From contig JAJDAH010000036.1 in NCBI GenBank assembly GCA_029261965.1, forward strand, positions 1-64,000: 64,000 bases of DNA, in the 5' to 3' direction. Every line of letters starts with the position of its first letter. Position 1 is the first letter of the stretch. Source of the DNA: Polyangiaceae bacterium. Lineage in GTDB: Bacteria > Myxococcota_A > Polyangia > Polyangiales > Polyangiaceae. Below the pieces are notes generated by a model. That model saw only the letters and a program-made list of their open reading frames with translations, was not told the origin of the DNA and did no database searches. Shown in pieces: positions 1 to 7,488 of this stretch. The translations under genes were made by a program, and so were the position numbers.

Positions 1-1800
1 CTTGCTCTGATTGGTGAGCGCCACTCGCGTCGAGGGCACGCCCTCTTCTCGCTCGAACCCCGCTTCGACAGGCGCGGTTTCGGCCGGGTCGGCGGGCTCC
101 GGCGGCTGCTCGAGAAGCTCCGCCCCCGGAATGCCGACACAGTCCTTCGGTTCCACGTCTTCGCGCACGCCACGGAAACGTGGAAACCGCAAATGACCGT
201 TCTCGCTCCAACCCGAGTAGGCGACGTTCACGACGAGCTCGGGTCGCGTGAAATGCCGAGCCCTGGTGGTTGGTTGCACGTCCCCTTCGGCCGGGGAGGA
301 GTCTGCCTCGAGCGCGCGCAGTCGGTCGAGCATGGTGTCGAGCCCCCGGCGGTCGAATCCGCTTCCGACGCGACCCCGGTGCACGAGCCGTTCGCCGGAC
401 CAGCTCGCCACCTCGACGGATCCGAGGCTACCGCGAGCTCCCTTGCCCTCGGCCCACCCGACGACGATGAAGTCCCCTTCCCTCTCCCGCTTGACCTTGA
501 TCCAGTCCTCCGACCGGTCGGGGCCGGGTCGATAGATGGATTGAGCCCTTTTTGCGACTACTCCTTCGATTTGCTGCTGCTCACAGAATTCGAAGAGCGT
601 CCGGCCATCTTCCAAGTGGTCGAGCGCGCGCACGAGCCCATCACCTCGTACGAGCTCGGCGAGCAGCTCTTTTCGTTGCAACAAAGGCAAACCGCGCAAA
701 TCCCGCGACCCGATGGCGAGTAAGTCGAAGACCAAGAAAACCACGGGGACTTCGATGGTCGCCCGTTTGACTTCGAAAGGTGTGCCCACGTGAATTCGAC
801 GTCCGAGCCGCTGGAAGTTCGGCCGACCTTCGGCATCGAAAGCGACGATCTCCCCATCGAGCACGACGCGCTCCGGCGCCATCGCGCGCACGGCACGTGC
901 GATCTCCGGATAGGCGGCCGTCGCTGATCGCTTCGATCGATAGCGGAGCGAAACTGTATCTCTTCTCTTGTCGGCAATGATGCGCACTCCGTCGAGCTTG
1001 AGCTCGTAGATCCATCCTGGTCGGCCAAATGGAGCGTCGGTCGTCGCACACAACATCGGCACGAGGGACTTGCACTCGATCTGCCCCTCGGGTGCACCCC
1101 GGTCGGCCGCGTGCTGCTCTACCTCGAGGGCAACGGCGTCTTTGCCCTCGAGCTCTTGGATCGTGAGCCCACTGAGCACGCTGCGTGGTCGCTCGACGGT
1201 GATATCGCTGCCGGACTTGCTGAACGCATCCTGTTTCTTGATGAGCAACCATTGTGGCTGGGCGTTTTTCGTCTTGGGCGCCGACGAGCGGCGGCTGGTT
1301 TCCACAATCGCGAAGCGACCCTTCAACTTGTGACCGAAAAGCTCGAGCTTGAGATCGCCCCGCTGGAGCCCTTTCTCGGCGGTCGTTTCGAGGTACTGAA
1401 CGCGTCCGATGTCCCATGCGATCATCGGCCCTGCGCCGTAGAGTCCGTCGGGAATCACATCCTCGAAGTCGAGATAGTCCAGAGGATGAGCCTCGGTTTG
1501 CACGGCGAGTCGTTTGTCCGCCGGGTCGAGGCTCGGGCCCCGGGGCACGGCGAAGCTCGTGAGCGCGGTCCCTATCTGGATGCGTAAGTCGAAGTGTCGC
1601 CGGCGCGCATCATGAAGATGAACGACAAAAGCGCCGGAGCTGGTTTCGCTCGAGCTGTCTTTGCGTTCAGCTTCGAACGGCTCGGTCGTTTTTGCCGGGT
1701 CGCGCTTGGCTCGGTATTTTTCGAGATCGTCGGCTCGTGCCGCTGTCTCGGGTTGCCCGTCGCCGCTAGTTCCACCGGCTTTTGCCGAACTCTTCGTCAT
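1..1800 (-). CDS. ligD: ATP-dependent DNA ligase D, 3' part cut by left edge
   Basis: Multi-domain repair ligase of bacterial non-homologous end joining. The open frame runs from ATG at 1800 to the left edge without a stop (600 codons seen). The N-terminus is a 3'-phosphoesterase domain: LEKYRAKRDPAKTTEPF, then VVHLHDARRRHFDLRI (about residues 59-74, metal-binding His/Asp/Arg) and AHPLDY near 104-109. The adenylation domain follows, with nucleophile lysine 268 in KLDGVR, VLDGEIVAF near 313-321, EGVVAKR at 412-418 and DWIKVK at 432-437, then an OB fold. The last visible residues (VALTNQSK) look like the start of the primase/polymerase domain, so the order is PE-Lig-Pol as in Pseudomonas rather than the mycobacterial order. 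It is divergent from ku with only 35 bases between start codons, as expected for an NHEJ pair. The start is supported by the family-typical N-terminus. Confidence 0.96.
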   Translation of the reverse strand, partial: MTKSSAKAGGTSGDGQPETAARADDLEKYRAKRDPAKTTEPFEAERKDSSSETSSGAFVVHLHDARRRHFDLRIQIGTALTSFAVPRGPSLDPADKRLAVQTEAHPLDYLDFEDVIPDGLYGAGPMIAWDIGRVQYLETTAEKGLQRGDLKLELFGHKLKGRFAIVETSRRSSAPKTKNAQPQWLLIKKQDAFSKSGSDITVERPRSVLSGLTIQELEGKDAVALEVEQHAADRGAPEGQIECKSLVPMLCATTDAPFGRPGWIYELKLDGVRIIADKRRDTVSLRYRSKRSATAAYPEIARAVRAMAPERVVLDGEIVAFDAEGRPNFQRLGRRIHVGTPFEVKRATIEVPVVFLVFDLLAIGSRDLRGLPLLQRKELLAELVRGDGLVRALDHLEDGRTLFEFCEQQQIEGVVAKRAQSIYRPGPDRSEDWIKVKREREGDFIVVGWAEGKGARGSLGSVEVASWSGERLVHRGRVGSGFDRRGLDTMLDRLRALEADSSPAEGDVQPTTRARHFTRPELVVNVAYSGWSENGHLRFPRFRGVREDVEPKDCVGIPGAELLEQPPEPADPAETAPVEAGFEREEGVPSTRVALTNQSK

Positions 1801-1820
1801 TCCCTCGCTCGCGCGATAGC

Positions 1821-1834
1821 ATCGACGTATCGAT
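1821..1834. promoter_or_regulatory. Inverted repeat between ligD and ku starts
   Basis: ATCGA-cgta-TCGAT is a perfect 5-bp-arm inverted repeat. It fills much of the 35-base gap between the ligD and ku start codons and ends just before the ku ATG. It could be a shared operator or part of overlapping promoters; no regulator is assigned. Short palindromes also arise by chance, so confidence is modest. Confidence 0.35.
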
Positions 1835-1835
1835 T

Positions 1836-2708
1836 ATGGCAGCGCGCGCGACCTCCTCAGGCACGATTTCCTTCGGTCTCGTTTCGATTCCCGTCAAATT
1901 CTACACGGCGGCCAGCTCGGAACAGGTCCGATTCAACATGCTTCACCCGAAGAGCGGGGCCAGATTGAAGCAGCAGCTGTACTCGCCCGTCGACGACGAG
2001 CTCGTCGAGCGCAAGGACACCGTGAAAGGCTACGAGTACGCCAAAGGCCAATACGTCCAGTTCACCGAGGACGAGGTCAAGGCACTCGAAACCGCTCGGT
2101 CGTCGAGCATCGACATCATCGAATTCGTGCCGCTCGACCTCGTGGATTTCGTGCATGTGGAGAAGAGCTACTATCTGGGTCCGGACAAAGGCGGAGACAA
2201 GGCGTACCGCCTCCTCAACCAGTCGATGGAGGTCAAAGGCAAGGTCGCCATTGGTCGCTGGGCGGCTCGAGGCAAGGAGCAACTCATCTTGATCCGTCCT
2301 TACAAAGACGGATTGATCCTGCATCAGCTCTACTACGCCAACGAGGTCCGAAACTTCGAAGACCTCGACCGCGGCTCGGAGTTCGAATTCTCGGAGAAGG
2401 AGCTCGACTTGGCGGAGAAGCTCATCGAGCAACTTGCGGTCGATGCCTTCGAGCCAGAGAAGTTCAGCGACGAGTACGCGGACCGCGTTCGGGCCGCCGT
2501 CGACGAGAAGGTCGCCGGCAAGGAGATCACTATCGCGCCCGAGGCCCCGAAGGCGCAAATCATCGACTTGTTCGAGGCGCTGAAGAAGAGCCTGTCCGGC
2601 GAGGCGGAGGATTCCGAGGACGCCGAGGGCGGCGGCGAGGACTCCGCGGCGAAACCACCCAAGAAGGTGGCCGCTAGCCGCAAGGTCAGCAAGAAGAAGA
2701 CGGGGTGA
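1836..2708 (+). CDS. ku: Ku homodimer protein (NHEJ end-binding)
   Basis: Bacterial Ku, 290 residues, which forms a homodimeric ring on DNA double-strand ends and recruits LigD. The N-terminus SSGTISFGLVSIPVKFYTA is diagnostic for the family. The core continues with LDLVDFVHVEKSYYLGPD and KEQLILIRPYKDGLILHQL, and ends near residue 255. The acidic/Gly segment and lysine-rich tail (KKVAASRKVSKKKTG) match the basic C-terminal extensions seen in many bacterial Ku proteins, which help DNA binding. ATG at 1836 is preferred over an upstream in-frame ATG at 1782, because the latter would overlap the start of divergent ligD and adds a non-family extension. A GTG at 2704-2706 overlaps the Ku stop and begins the next small frame. 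Confidence 0.96.
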   Translation: MAARATSSGTISFGLVSIPVKFYTAASSEQVRFNMLHPKSGARLKQQLYSPVDDELVERKDTVKGYEYAKGQYVQFTEDEVKALETARSSSIDIIEFVPLDLVDFVHVEKSYYLGPDKGGDKAYRLLNQSMEVKGKVAIGRWAARGKEQLILIRPYKDGLILHQLYYANEVRNFEDLDRGSEFEFSEKELDLAEKLIEQLAVDAFEPEKFSDEYADRVRAAVDEKVAGKEITIAPEAPKAQIIDLFEALKKSLSGEAEDSEDAEGGGEDSAAKPPKKVAASRKVSKKKTG

Positions 2709-2971
2709 ACGACGCCGGGCGGGAGTGGCCCGCGATCGGGCTGCTTACGTTCTGTCAGGTGCTCGCGCTGAGCGCGTGGTTCTTCTTCGCGTGCGCGCTC
2801 GCCGTGGCCGCGGCGAACGCTTGCATGTTCGTAGTCGACCCCGCCGAACTCGGCGCCCCGCTTCTTCGGTTGGTGCTCGGCGCGTGCATGGCGGGGGTCT
2901 ACCCGGTCTGGGCCACGGCTCGACTTCGCTCACTGCCCGAATCCGCCTCGCTCGCCGGCGGTAGGCGATGA
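2705..2971 (+). pseudogene. Remnant of an MFS transporter (internally deleted)
   Basis: 88-codon frame starting at a GTG that overlaps the ku stop. The N-terminal piece LLTFCQVLALSAWFFF resembles TM1 of major facilitator transporters (pattern CQVLALSxWF). The second half, ALAVAAANACMFVV then LRLVLGACMAGVYPVWATARL, resembles TM3-TM4 of the same family (LTGACLAGVYPVGMKLAA). The roughly 40-residue TM2/loop between them is missing and nothing follows TM4, so this looks like an internally deleted and truncated MFS gene that is still open. It may be translated by coupling to ku as a small three-helix membrane protein. The alternative is an unrelated small membrane protein. The family match rests on motif memory, not a search. 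Confidence 0.55.
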
Positions 2972-2996
2972 GCAACGGCGTCGAGGAACGCCGCCC

Positions 2997-3293
2997 ATGA
3001 GCGACGACACGCCTAGCGATGACGTCGCGGTCGTCGAAATCGAAGACAGCATCGATCTGCACGGATTCCAGCCGCGGGACATCCCCGACGTCGTCGTGTC
3101 CTACATCGAGGCAGCCTTCGACAAGGGTTATCGCGAGGTACGGCTCATCCACGGTCGAGGAAAAGGAGTGCAGCGAAGTCGCGTGCAACAAGTCTTGCAA
3201 AGCTCGCCCTACGTCGACAGCTACCGCGATGCTCCGGCGACACGAGGCGGCTGGGGCGCGACAGTGGCTTGGCTCAAACCGCCAAGCTCCTGA
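2997..3293 (+). CDS. Smr-domain protein
   Basis: 98-residue stand-alone Smr (MutS2 C-terminal) domain protein. The domain fills residues about 15-95. It opens with the IDLHGF motif and carries the HGRGKG signature, followed by the typical tail SYRDAPATRGGWGATVAWL. Smr domains are nucleic-acid nicking or binding modules; in MutS2 the domain limits recombination or acts on stalled ribosomes. Its position beside ligD/ku could suggest a DNA-repair context, but stand-alone Smr proteins have varied roles, so this is inference. ATG at 2997 gives a length normal for single-domain Smr proteins. Confidence 0.85.
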   Translation: MSDDTPSDDVAVVEIEDSIDLHGFQPRDIPDVVVSYIEAAFDKGYREVRLIHGRGKGVQRSRVQQVLQSSPYVDSYRDAPATRGGWGATVAWLKPPSS

Positions 3294-3385
3294 GCACGAC
3301 GGGCGGGATCGAGGACCGGGCCGGGCCCGCGCCTCCCGGTCGGCTACAAACCGGCTGATTGGCGGCATTGCGTTCGAGCGGTACG

Positions 3386-4411
3386 ATGAGGATGGTGAGC
3401 GACGAAACGACCCGGCGAAGGCGGATCGCGGAACCCTCGAGATCGAGCGCGAACAGAGTCGCTTTCGGATTGTCCGCTTGGCTCGTCGGCGCCGCCGCCG
3501 CCACGGCGCTCATGGCCGCTCCTGTCGCCGCCGTCGCCGACGAAGCCCCAGCCGTCGATGCAAAAGCCAAGAAGGAGGCCGGGAAGCTCTTTCGCGAAGG
3601 CGAGCGCGCGTTCAAGAAACACGACTACGAAAAGGCCGCGAACGCCTTCGAAACCGCAAACGCTCTCGCGCCCCACCCAGCCGCCCTCTACAACGCCGCA
3701 AAAAGCTGGCAGCTCGCCGGAGAGCTCGTCCGCTCTGCCAACCTGTGCTCTCGCTATCTCCGGGACGCCCCAGAGAACGAGAAACGACGACCCAAAGCGC
3801 TCAAGCTCATTGCGGATCTCACGCCCAAGCTCGGCCGTATCGAAATCCAAGCCGGAGATGGGGAGGAACTGAAAATCGACGGCGCGACGCCCGAGCTCGA
3901 CGTGACTTTCGTGTCTGCCGGTGACCACCTCGTGACCGCGGAGTTCGACGGCGAAATCGTCGAGCGCAAAGTCGAGCTCGTGGCCGGCAGTCTCGTGACG
4001 GTCAAGCTCGAGCAGCCATTACCGGAACCCCCCGACGAAGAGGAGCCCGACGACGAAGACAAGAAGCCCGTCGCGCCACCACCGGCACCGCCGGAGGGAT
4101 GGTCGCCTGGCATCTTTTGGACCGGCGCTGGTCTCACGGCGGCGCTGGGCGCAGTGAGCATCTGGAGCGGGCTCGACACCAACGATGCGCGGAGCGCGTT
4201 CGACGAGAACCCCACTCGCGAGGGGCTCGACGACGGACGCGGCAAGCAGAAGCGCACGAACATCCTGTTGGCGACGACCGCCCTCGTCGGCGTCGGCACT
4301 GGCGCCGTCGGGATTTTTCTCACCGACTGGAGCAGGAAGCCCGAATCCAAGGAGAAAGGCATCGCCCTTGGCGTCGGTCCGGGCGCCGTCCAGCTTCGCG
4401 GCAGGTTCTGA
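3386..4411 (+). CDS. Exported TPR/PEGA-like protein with two C-terminal membrane segments
   Basis: About 341 residues; ATG at 3386 or 3392 is likely, since only a TTG lies further upstream. A basic n-region (RRRR) and hydrophobic stretch (LSAWLVGAAAATALMAAPVAAVA) form a signal peptide or anchor. A TPR-like helical pair follows (AGKLFREGERAFKKHDYEKA, LAPHPAALYNAAKSWQLAG). Next comes a PEGA-like beta region (GRIEIQAG...LKIDGA, then SAGDHLVTAEFDG). After an acidic/Pro-rich linker there are two hydrophobic helices near the C-terminus (FWTGAGLTAALGAVSIWSG, ILLATTALVGVGTGAVGIF). TPR+PEGA proteins are common in myxobacteria next to Ser/Thr kinases. The kinase gene begins at the very next base after this stop, so co-translation is likely. 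The specific role is unknown. Confidence 0.8.
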   Translation: MRMVSDETTRRRRIAEPSRSSANRVAFGLSAWLVGAAAATALMAAPVAAVADEAPAVDAKAKKEAGKLFREGERAFKKHDYEKAANAFETANALAPHPAALYNAAKSWQLAGELVRSANLCSRYLRDAPENEKRRPKALKLIADLTPKLGRIEIQAGDGEELKIDGATPELDVTFVSAGDHLVTAEFDGEIVERKVELVAGSLVTVKLEQPLPEPPDEEEPDDEDKKPVAPPPAPPEGWSPGIFWTGAGLTAALGAVSIWSGLDTNDARSAFDENPTREGLDDGRGKQKRTNILLATTALVGVGTGAVGIFLTDWSRKPESKEKGIALGVGPGAVQLRGRF

Positions 4412-6154
4412 GTGAGCGACGACGACCGCACGAACGCGGGCGAAGCGACGTTCACGACCTTCGACTTGCACTACCTCGACGATGACGGAGCGCTGCCCCA
4501 CAGCCAGGGGGTCGTCGGTGCCCAGCAAGTCGGACGCTACGAGCTCTTGCTAGAGCTCGCCCACGGCGGCATGGCGACGGTTTGCATCGGACGGCAGCGC
4601 GGCGCGGGCGGCTTCGAACGGCTCGTCGCGATCAAGCGCATGCACCCTCACATCAGCGCCAACGACGAGCTCGCCAAATCGTTCATGGACGAGGCACGCA
4701 TCGCGTCGCTGATTCGGCACCCCAACGTGGTGAGCGTGCACGACGTCTACGAGAGCGAGGAGGAGGGCGAGCGACTGCTCGTCATGGACTACATCGAGGG
4801 GGTGAGCCTGGCCGGCTTGATGAAAGCGGCGCGAAAACAGAAGGTCAAAATTCCCCGCCCGGCGGCCGTGCGCATCATCATCGACGCGCTCAACGGCCTA
4901 CACGCCGCGCACGAGCTCAAAAACATGGACGGGCGACCCATGGCCGTCGTTCATCGCGATGCCACGCCACACAACCTTCTGATCGGCGTGGACGGGTCGG
5001 TTCGCCTCACGGATTTCGGGATCGCCAAGGCCGCGGAGCGCTCGACGCACACTCAGGACGGCGTAGCCAAGGGCAAGTTCCGCTACATGGCCCCCGAACA
5101 GGCCCGGGGAAAGAGCCTGGACCGCCGTGTCGACATTTTTGCGATGGGCGTCGTGGCTTGGGAAGTTTTCACCTCGCAGCGCTTGTTCAAAGGAGGCACC
5201 GACGTCGAAATCCTGATGGAGGTCAGCGAGGGGAGAATCGAGCCGATGAAAAAGGCCGCTCCCGACGCGCCCGAAGCTCTGGAGAAAATCGTCATGCGCG
5301 CGCTGAGCTACGGCCCCAACGACCGTTGGGCGACCGCGCAAGCCTTCAGCGACGCGCTCGAACAGTGGGCTCGTGAGGCCGGAGAGCTCACTACTTCGAG
5401 CGAAGTCGCTCGGCTGGTCGACCAGCTTTGCGGCGAGCAAGTCCGCCAGCGACAAACGGAGCTCAAAGACGTTCTCCACGGGCGCCGGCTGCCGGCGGGA
5501 CAAAAACCCAAAGCGCGCGGCGCAACCGCTGGGACCGGATCGGCGAGTGGGACGAGTGCTCCGCTGACGGTCGACAGCGTCAAGGTGGTCGCGGCAGTTT
5601 CGGAGGAAGACCTCAAGCGTGCGCGGACCAAACGGCAGCTCAGTCTCATCGCCATCTTGCTGGGTGTGTTCGCCCTGGTGGGAGTCGGGGCTCTGTTGAC
5701 GAGCGCGATCACCGATAGTGGTGCGCAGCCCGAAGCACCCGCGGGGGCAGCAACGACGGCCAGCGAACACGCACCGACGTCGGAGCCCGCGCCGTCGCTG
5801 CCTGCCAAAGTGGAAATCGAAATCGTCGCAAACGTCGGAGTCACCGGCGTCGAGGCTCCGGGAGCCGTCGACGTCAAGATCGATCGGGACACGGCCACCT
5901 TCGCGCTGCCTCGATCCGACGAGAGTGTGATGGTGGAGGTTCACCTCGCCGATGGCTCCAAGATGACCGAGGTGGTCACGCCCAAACGCAGCATGACGAT
6001 TCACCTCCGGGTCGGTCAGGGAGTGGAAAAGGTGGAGCCGGTCGCCACCCCGACGAGTGCCAAGGCCACAAGCCCCCCGGGTCCCAAAACCGTCGTCAAG
6101 CCCGACCCCAAGCCGACGAAGCCGAGCGATCTCGAATCCAATCCCTACGAGTGA
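4412..6154 (+). CDS. Membrane-anchored Ser/Thr protein kinase
   Basis: 580-residue Hanks-type kinase, GTG start directly abutting the upstream stop. The kinase domain spans roughly residues 42-320: glycine loop LAHGGMATVCIG (49-60), ATP lysine in VAIK (K75), catalytic loop HRDATPHN (181-188), DFG (201-203), MAPEQ (226-230) and DIFAMGVVAWE (241-251). The catalytic-loop lysine usual in HRDxKPxN is threonine here; myxobacterial kinases often carry Ser/Thr at that spot, so activity is still plausible. A single membrane helix (LIAILLGVFALVGVGALLTSAI, about 412-433) leads to an Ala/Pro-rich linker and a small C-terminal sensor-like beta domain (KVEIEIVANVGVTGVEAPG...). It probably acts with the upstream TPR/PEGA-like protein. 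It converges on the next gene with a single base between stops. Confidence 0.93.
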   Translation: MSDDDRTNAGEATFTTFDLHYLDDDGALPHSQGVVGAQQVGRYELLLELAHGGMATVCIGRQRGAGGFERLVAIKRMHPHISANDELAKSFMDEARIASLIRHPNVVSVHDVYESEEEGERLLVMDYIEGVSLAGLMKAARKQKVKIPRPAAVRIIIDALNGLHAAHELKNMDGRPMAVVHRDATPHNLLIGVDGSVRLTDFGIAKAAERSTHTQDGVAKGKFRYMAPEQARGKSLDRRVDIFAMGVVAWEVFTSQRLFKGGTDVEILMEVSEGRIEPMKKAAPDAPEALEKIVMRALSYGPNDRWATAQAFSDALEQWAREAGELTTSSEVARLVDQLCGEQVRQRQTELKDVLHGRRLPAGQKPKARGATAGTGSASGTSAPLTVDSVKVVAAVSEEDLKRARTKRQLSLIAILLGVFALVGVGALLTSAITDSGAQPEAPAGAATTASEHAPTSEPAPSLPAKVEIEIVANVGVTGVEAPGAVDVKIDRDTATFALPRSDESVMVEVHLADGSKMTEVVTPKRSMTIHLRVGQGVEKVEPVATPTSAKATSPPGPKTVVKPDPKPTKPSDLESNPYE

Positions 6155-6155
6155 T

Positions 6156-7418
6156 TCACTGCTGGCAATTGGCGCGGTTGTCGTTGCAGCAGTTGCCGAG
6201 GCAGCTCGAGCTGTAGGACGTCGACGTGCTCGAGTAACCCGGAGGACACGAAAGTCCGCATTGAGTGAACGAGCTCGTATTGCGAGCACAATTCGTCCGG
6301 TTGTCGTTGCAGCAACTGCCGAGGCAGCTCGAGCTGTAGCTGTAGGACGTCGGGTGGTAGCCGGCGGGGCAGCCGATGCCGCACTTGGAGAAAGAGCTCC
6401 CGCAGTCGAACGAGCACGACGCGCGGTTGTCGTTGCAGCAAGACCCCGGGCACGACCCGGAATAGCTGTAGGAGGTCGGATGGAAGTTGGCAGGACAGCT
6501 CAGCCCGCAGACGGTTTGGCTCGAAATGGTCTGGTTTCTCACGCCGGTGGAGGGATCGCACGTATCGGTCGTGCAGTCGTTCCCGTCGTCGGGATCGATG
6601 GGCGTGTGCGACACGACGCCGGTGGTGGTGTTGCAGGAGTCGGCCGTGCAAGCGTTGCCGTCATCCACGTTGACGGGAATGTGCGACACCCCGTTCACCG
6701 GATCACACGAGTCGAGAGTGCAGGCGTTCTGGTCGTCGACGCTGAGTGGCGTGCCGGCGGCGCAGTTACCTAGCCCGTCGCAGACCTCCTGCCCGTCGCA
6801 CACGTTGTTGTTGCCGCACAACGCCATGTTGAAGGAAGTGATGCAGCGTTGAGCGATGCAATCGTTGTCAGTGCAGACGTTGCCGTCTGCGCAGTCGACG
6901 AAGGACACGCACTCGGGCGGAGTACCACCGGTGCCTCCTGTGCCCGCGCCTCCTGTGCCCGCGCCGCCCGTGCCCGCGCCGCCTGTGCCCCCGCTGCCGG
7001 GCATTCCGCTCATGCCACCGACACCGCCAGTGCTCATCCCTCCGCTGCCCGCGCCACCGCTCATGCCGCCGACGCCGGCGCCTCCGGTTCCACCCGCGCC
7101 GAGCCCACCGGTACCCACACCACCGGTACCCACACCGCCGGTACCCACACCGCCTGTGCCCACACCGCCGGTACCGAGACCGCCGGTACCCGAGCCGCCC
7201 GAACCCCCGGTTCCAACGCCACCAGACCCAGCTCCGCCGGCTGCGGCTCCGCCGGTCGCTCCCCCTGAAGAGCCGTCCGGCATGGCACCACCGAAGCCGA
7301 CCACTCCGCCCTCGGTGTCGTCGAGCAGTGATTCCGCACCGCTGAACGCGGTACAGCCGGCGGCGAATGCGAACCCAATCACCGACGCAACGCCCAGCTG
7401 GCGCACGTGACGAAGCAT
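6156..7418 (-). CDS. Gly-linker Cys-rich repeat lipoprotein
   Basis: About 420 residues starting at ATG 7418; longer in-frame starts lack a signal peptide at the N-terminus. A signal peptide with lipobox ([10 protein letters not shown]) is followed by a long G-T-G-G/V linker. A myxobacterial Cys/Asp-rich region comes next ([62 protein letters not shown]), typical of secreted proteins with likely Ca-binding DxDxD-like turns. The C-terminus has three copies of a roughly 41-residue Cys-rich module with core C-G-[LI]-x-C-P ... SCCNDNR/NCCNDNR. It is probably a surface-displayed outer-membrane lipoprotein of unknown binding function. Confidence 0.8.
   Translation of the reverse strand: MLRHVRQLGVASVIGFAFAAGCTAFSGAESLLDDTEGGVVGFGGAMPDGSSGGATGGAAAGGAGSGGVGTGGSGGSGTGGLGTGGVGTGGVGTGGVGTGGVGTGGLGAGGTGGAGVGGMSGGAGSGGMSTGGVGGMSGMPGSGGTGGAGTGGAGTGGAGTGGTGGTPPECVSFVDCADGNVCTDNDCIAQRCITSFNMALCGNNNVCDGQEVCDGLGNCAAGTPLSVDDQNACTLDSCDPVNGVSHIPVNVDDGNACTADSCNTTTGVVSHTPIDPDDGNDCTTDTCDPSTGVRNQTISSQTVCGLSCPANFHPTSYSYSGSCPGSCCNDNRASCSFDCGSSFSKCGIGCPAGYHPTSYSYSSSCLGSCCNDNRTNCARNTSSFTQCGLSCPPGYSSTSTSYSSSCLGNCCNDNRANCQQ
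6176..6530 (-). repeat. Three tandem copies of a 41-42 codon Cys-rich module
   Basis: The core ggttgtcgttgcagca occurs at 6176, 6299 and 6425 (spacing 123 and 126 bases, both multiples of three). Each copy encodes C-G-x-x-C-P-x-x-[YF] ... SxSCxGxCCNDNR. DNA identity between the first two copies is high (shared gccgaggcagctcgagctgta), suggesting recent duplication inside the gene. Confidence 0.8.
7110..7199. repeat. Six 15-bp tandem units in Gly-rich linker
   Basis: Six consecutive 15-base units of the type ggtacccacaccgcc (7110, 7125, 7140, 7155, 7170, 7185), some with one to three changes. On the minus strand they encode the pentapeptide G-[VL]-G-T-G and variants in the linker of the Cys-rich lipoprotein. 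Unit length is a multiple of three, so copy-number change would keep the frame. Confidence 0.85.
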
Positions 7419-7488
7419 TCCGGGATGGTAGCGCTTGACGGCGTGGCGTTCTAGGCGGCCGGCGGGCCGGAGCCGCGCCTCCCGCACA

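Noticed and set aside
641-1417. 258-codon minus-strand frame within ligD
   Set aside because: Same strand but wrong frame. The true ligD frame shows all phosphoesterase and ligase motifs.
4898-6289. 463-codon minus-strand frame opposite the Ser/Thr kinase
   Set aside because: Arg-rich non-family protein antisense to a clear kinase; typical high-GC shadow.
7110-7199. Regular 15-base tandem units resembling a CRISPR or iteron array
   Set aside because: There are no spacers between units; they encode a Gly-rich pentapeptide repeat within a lipoprotein.
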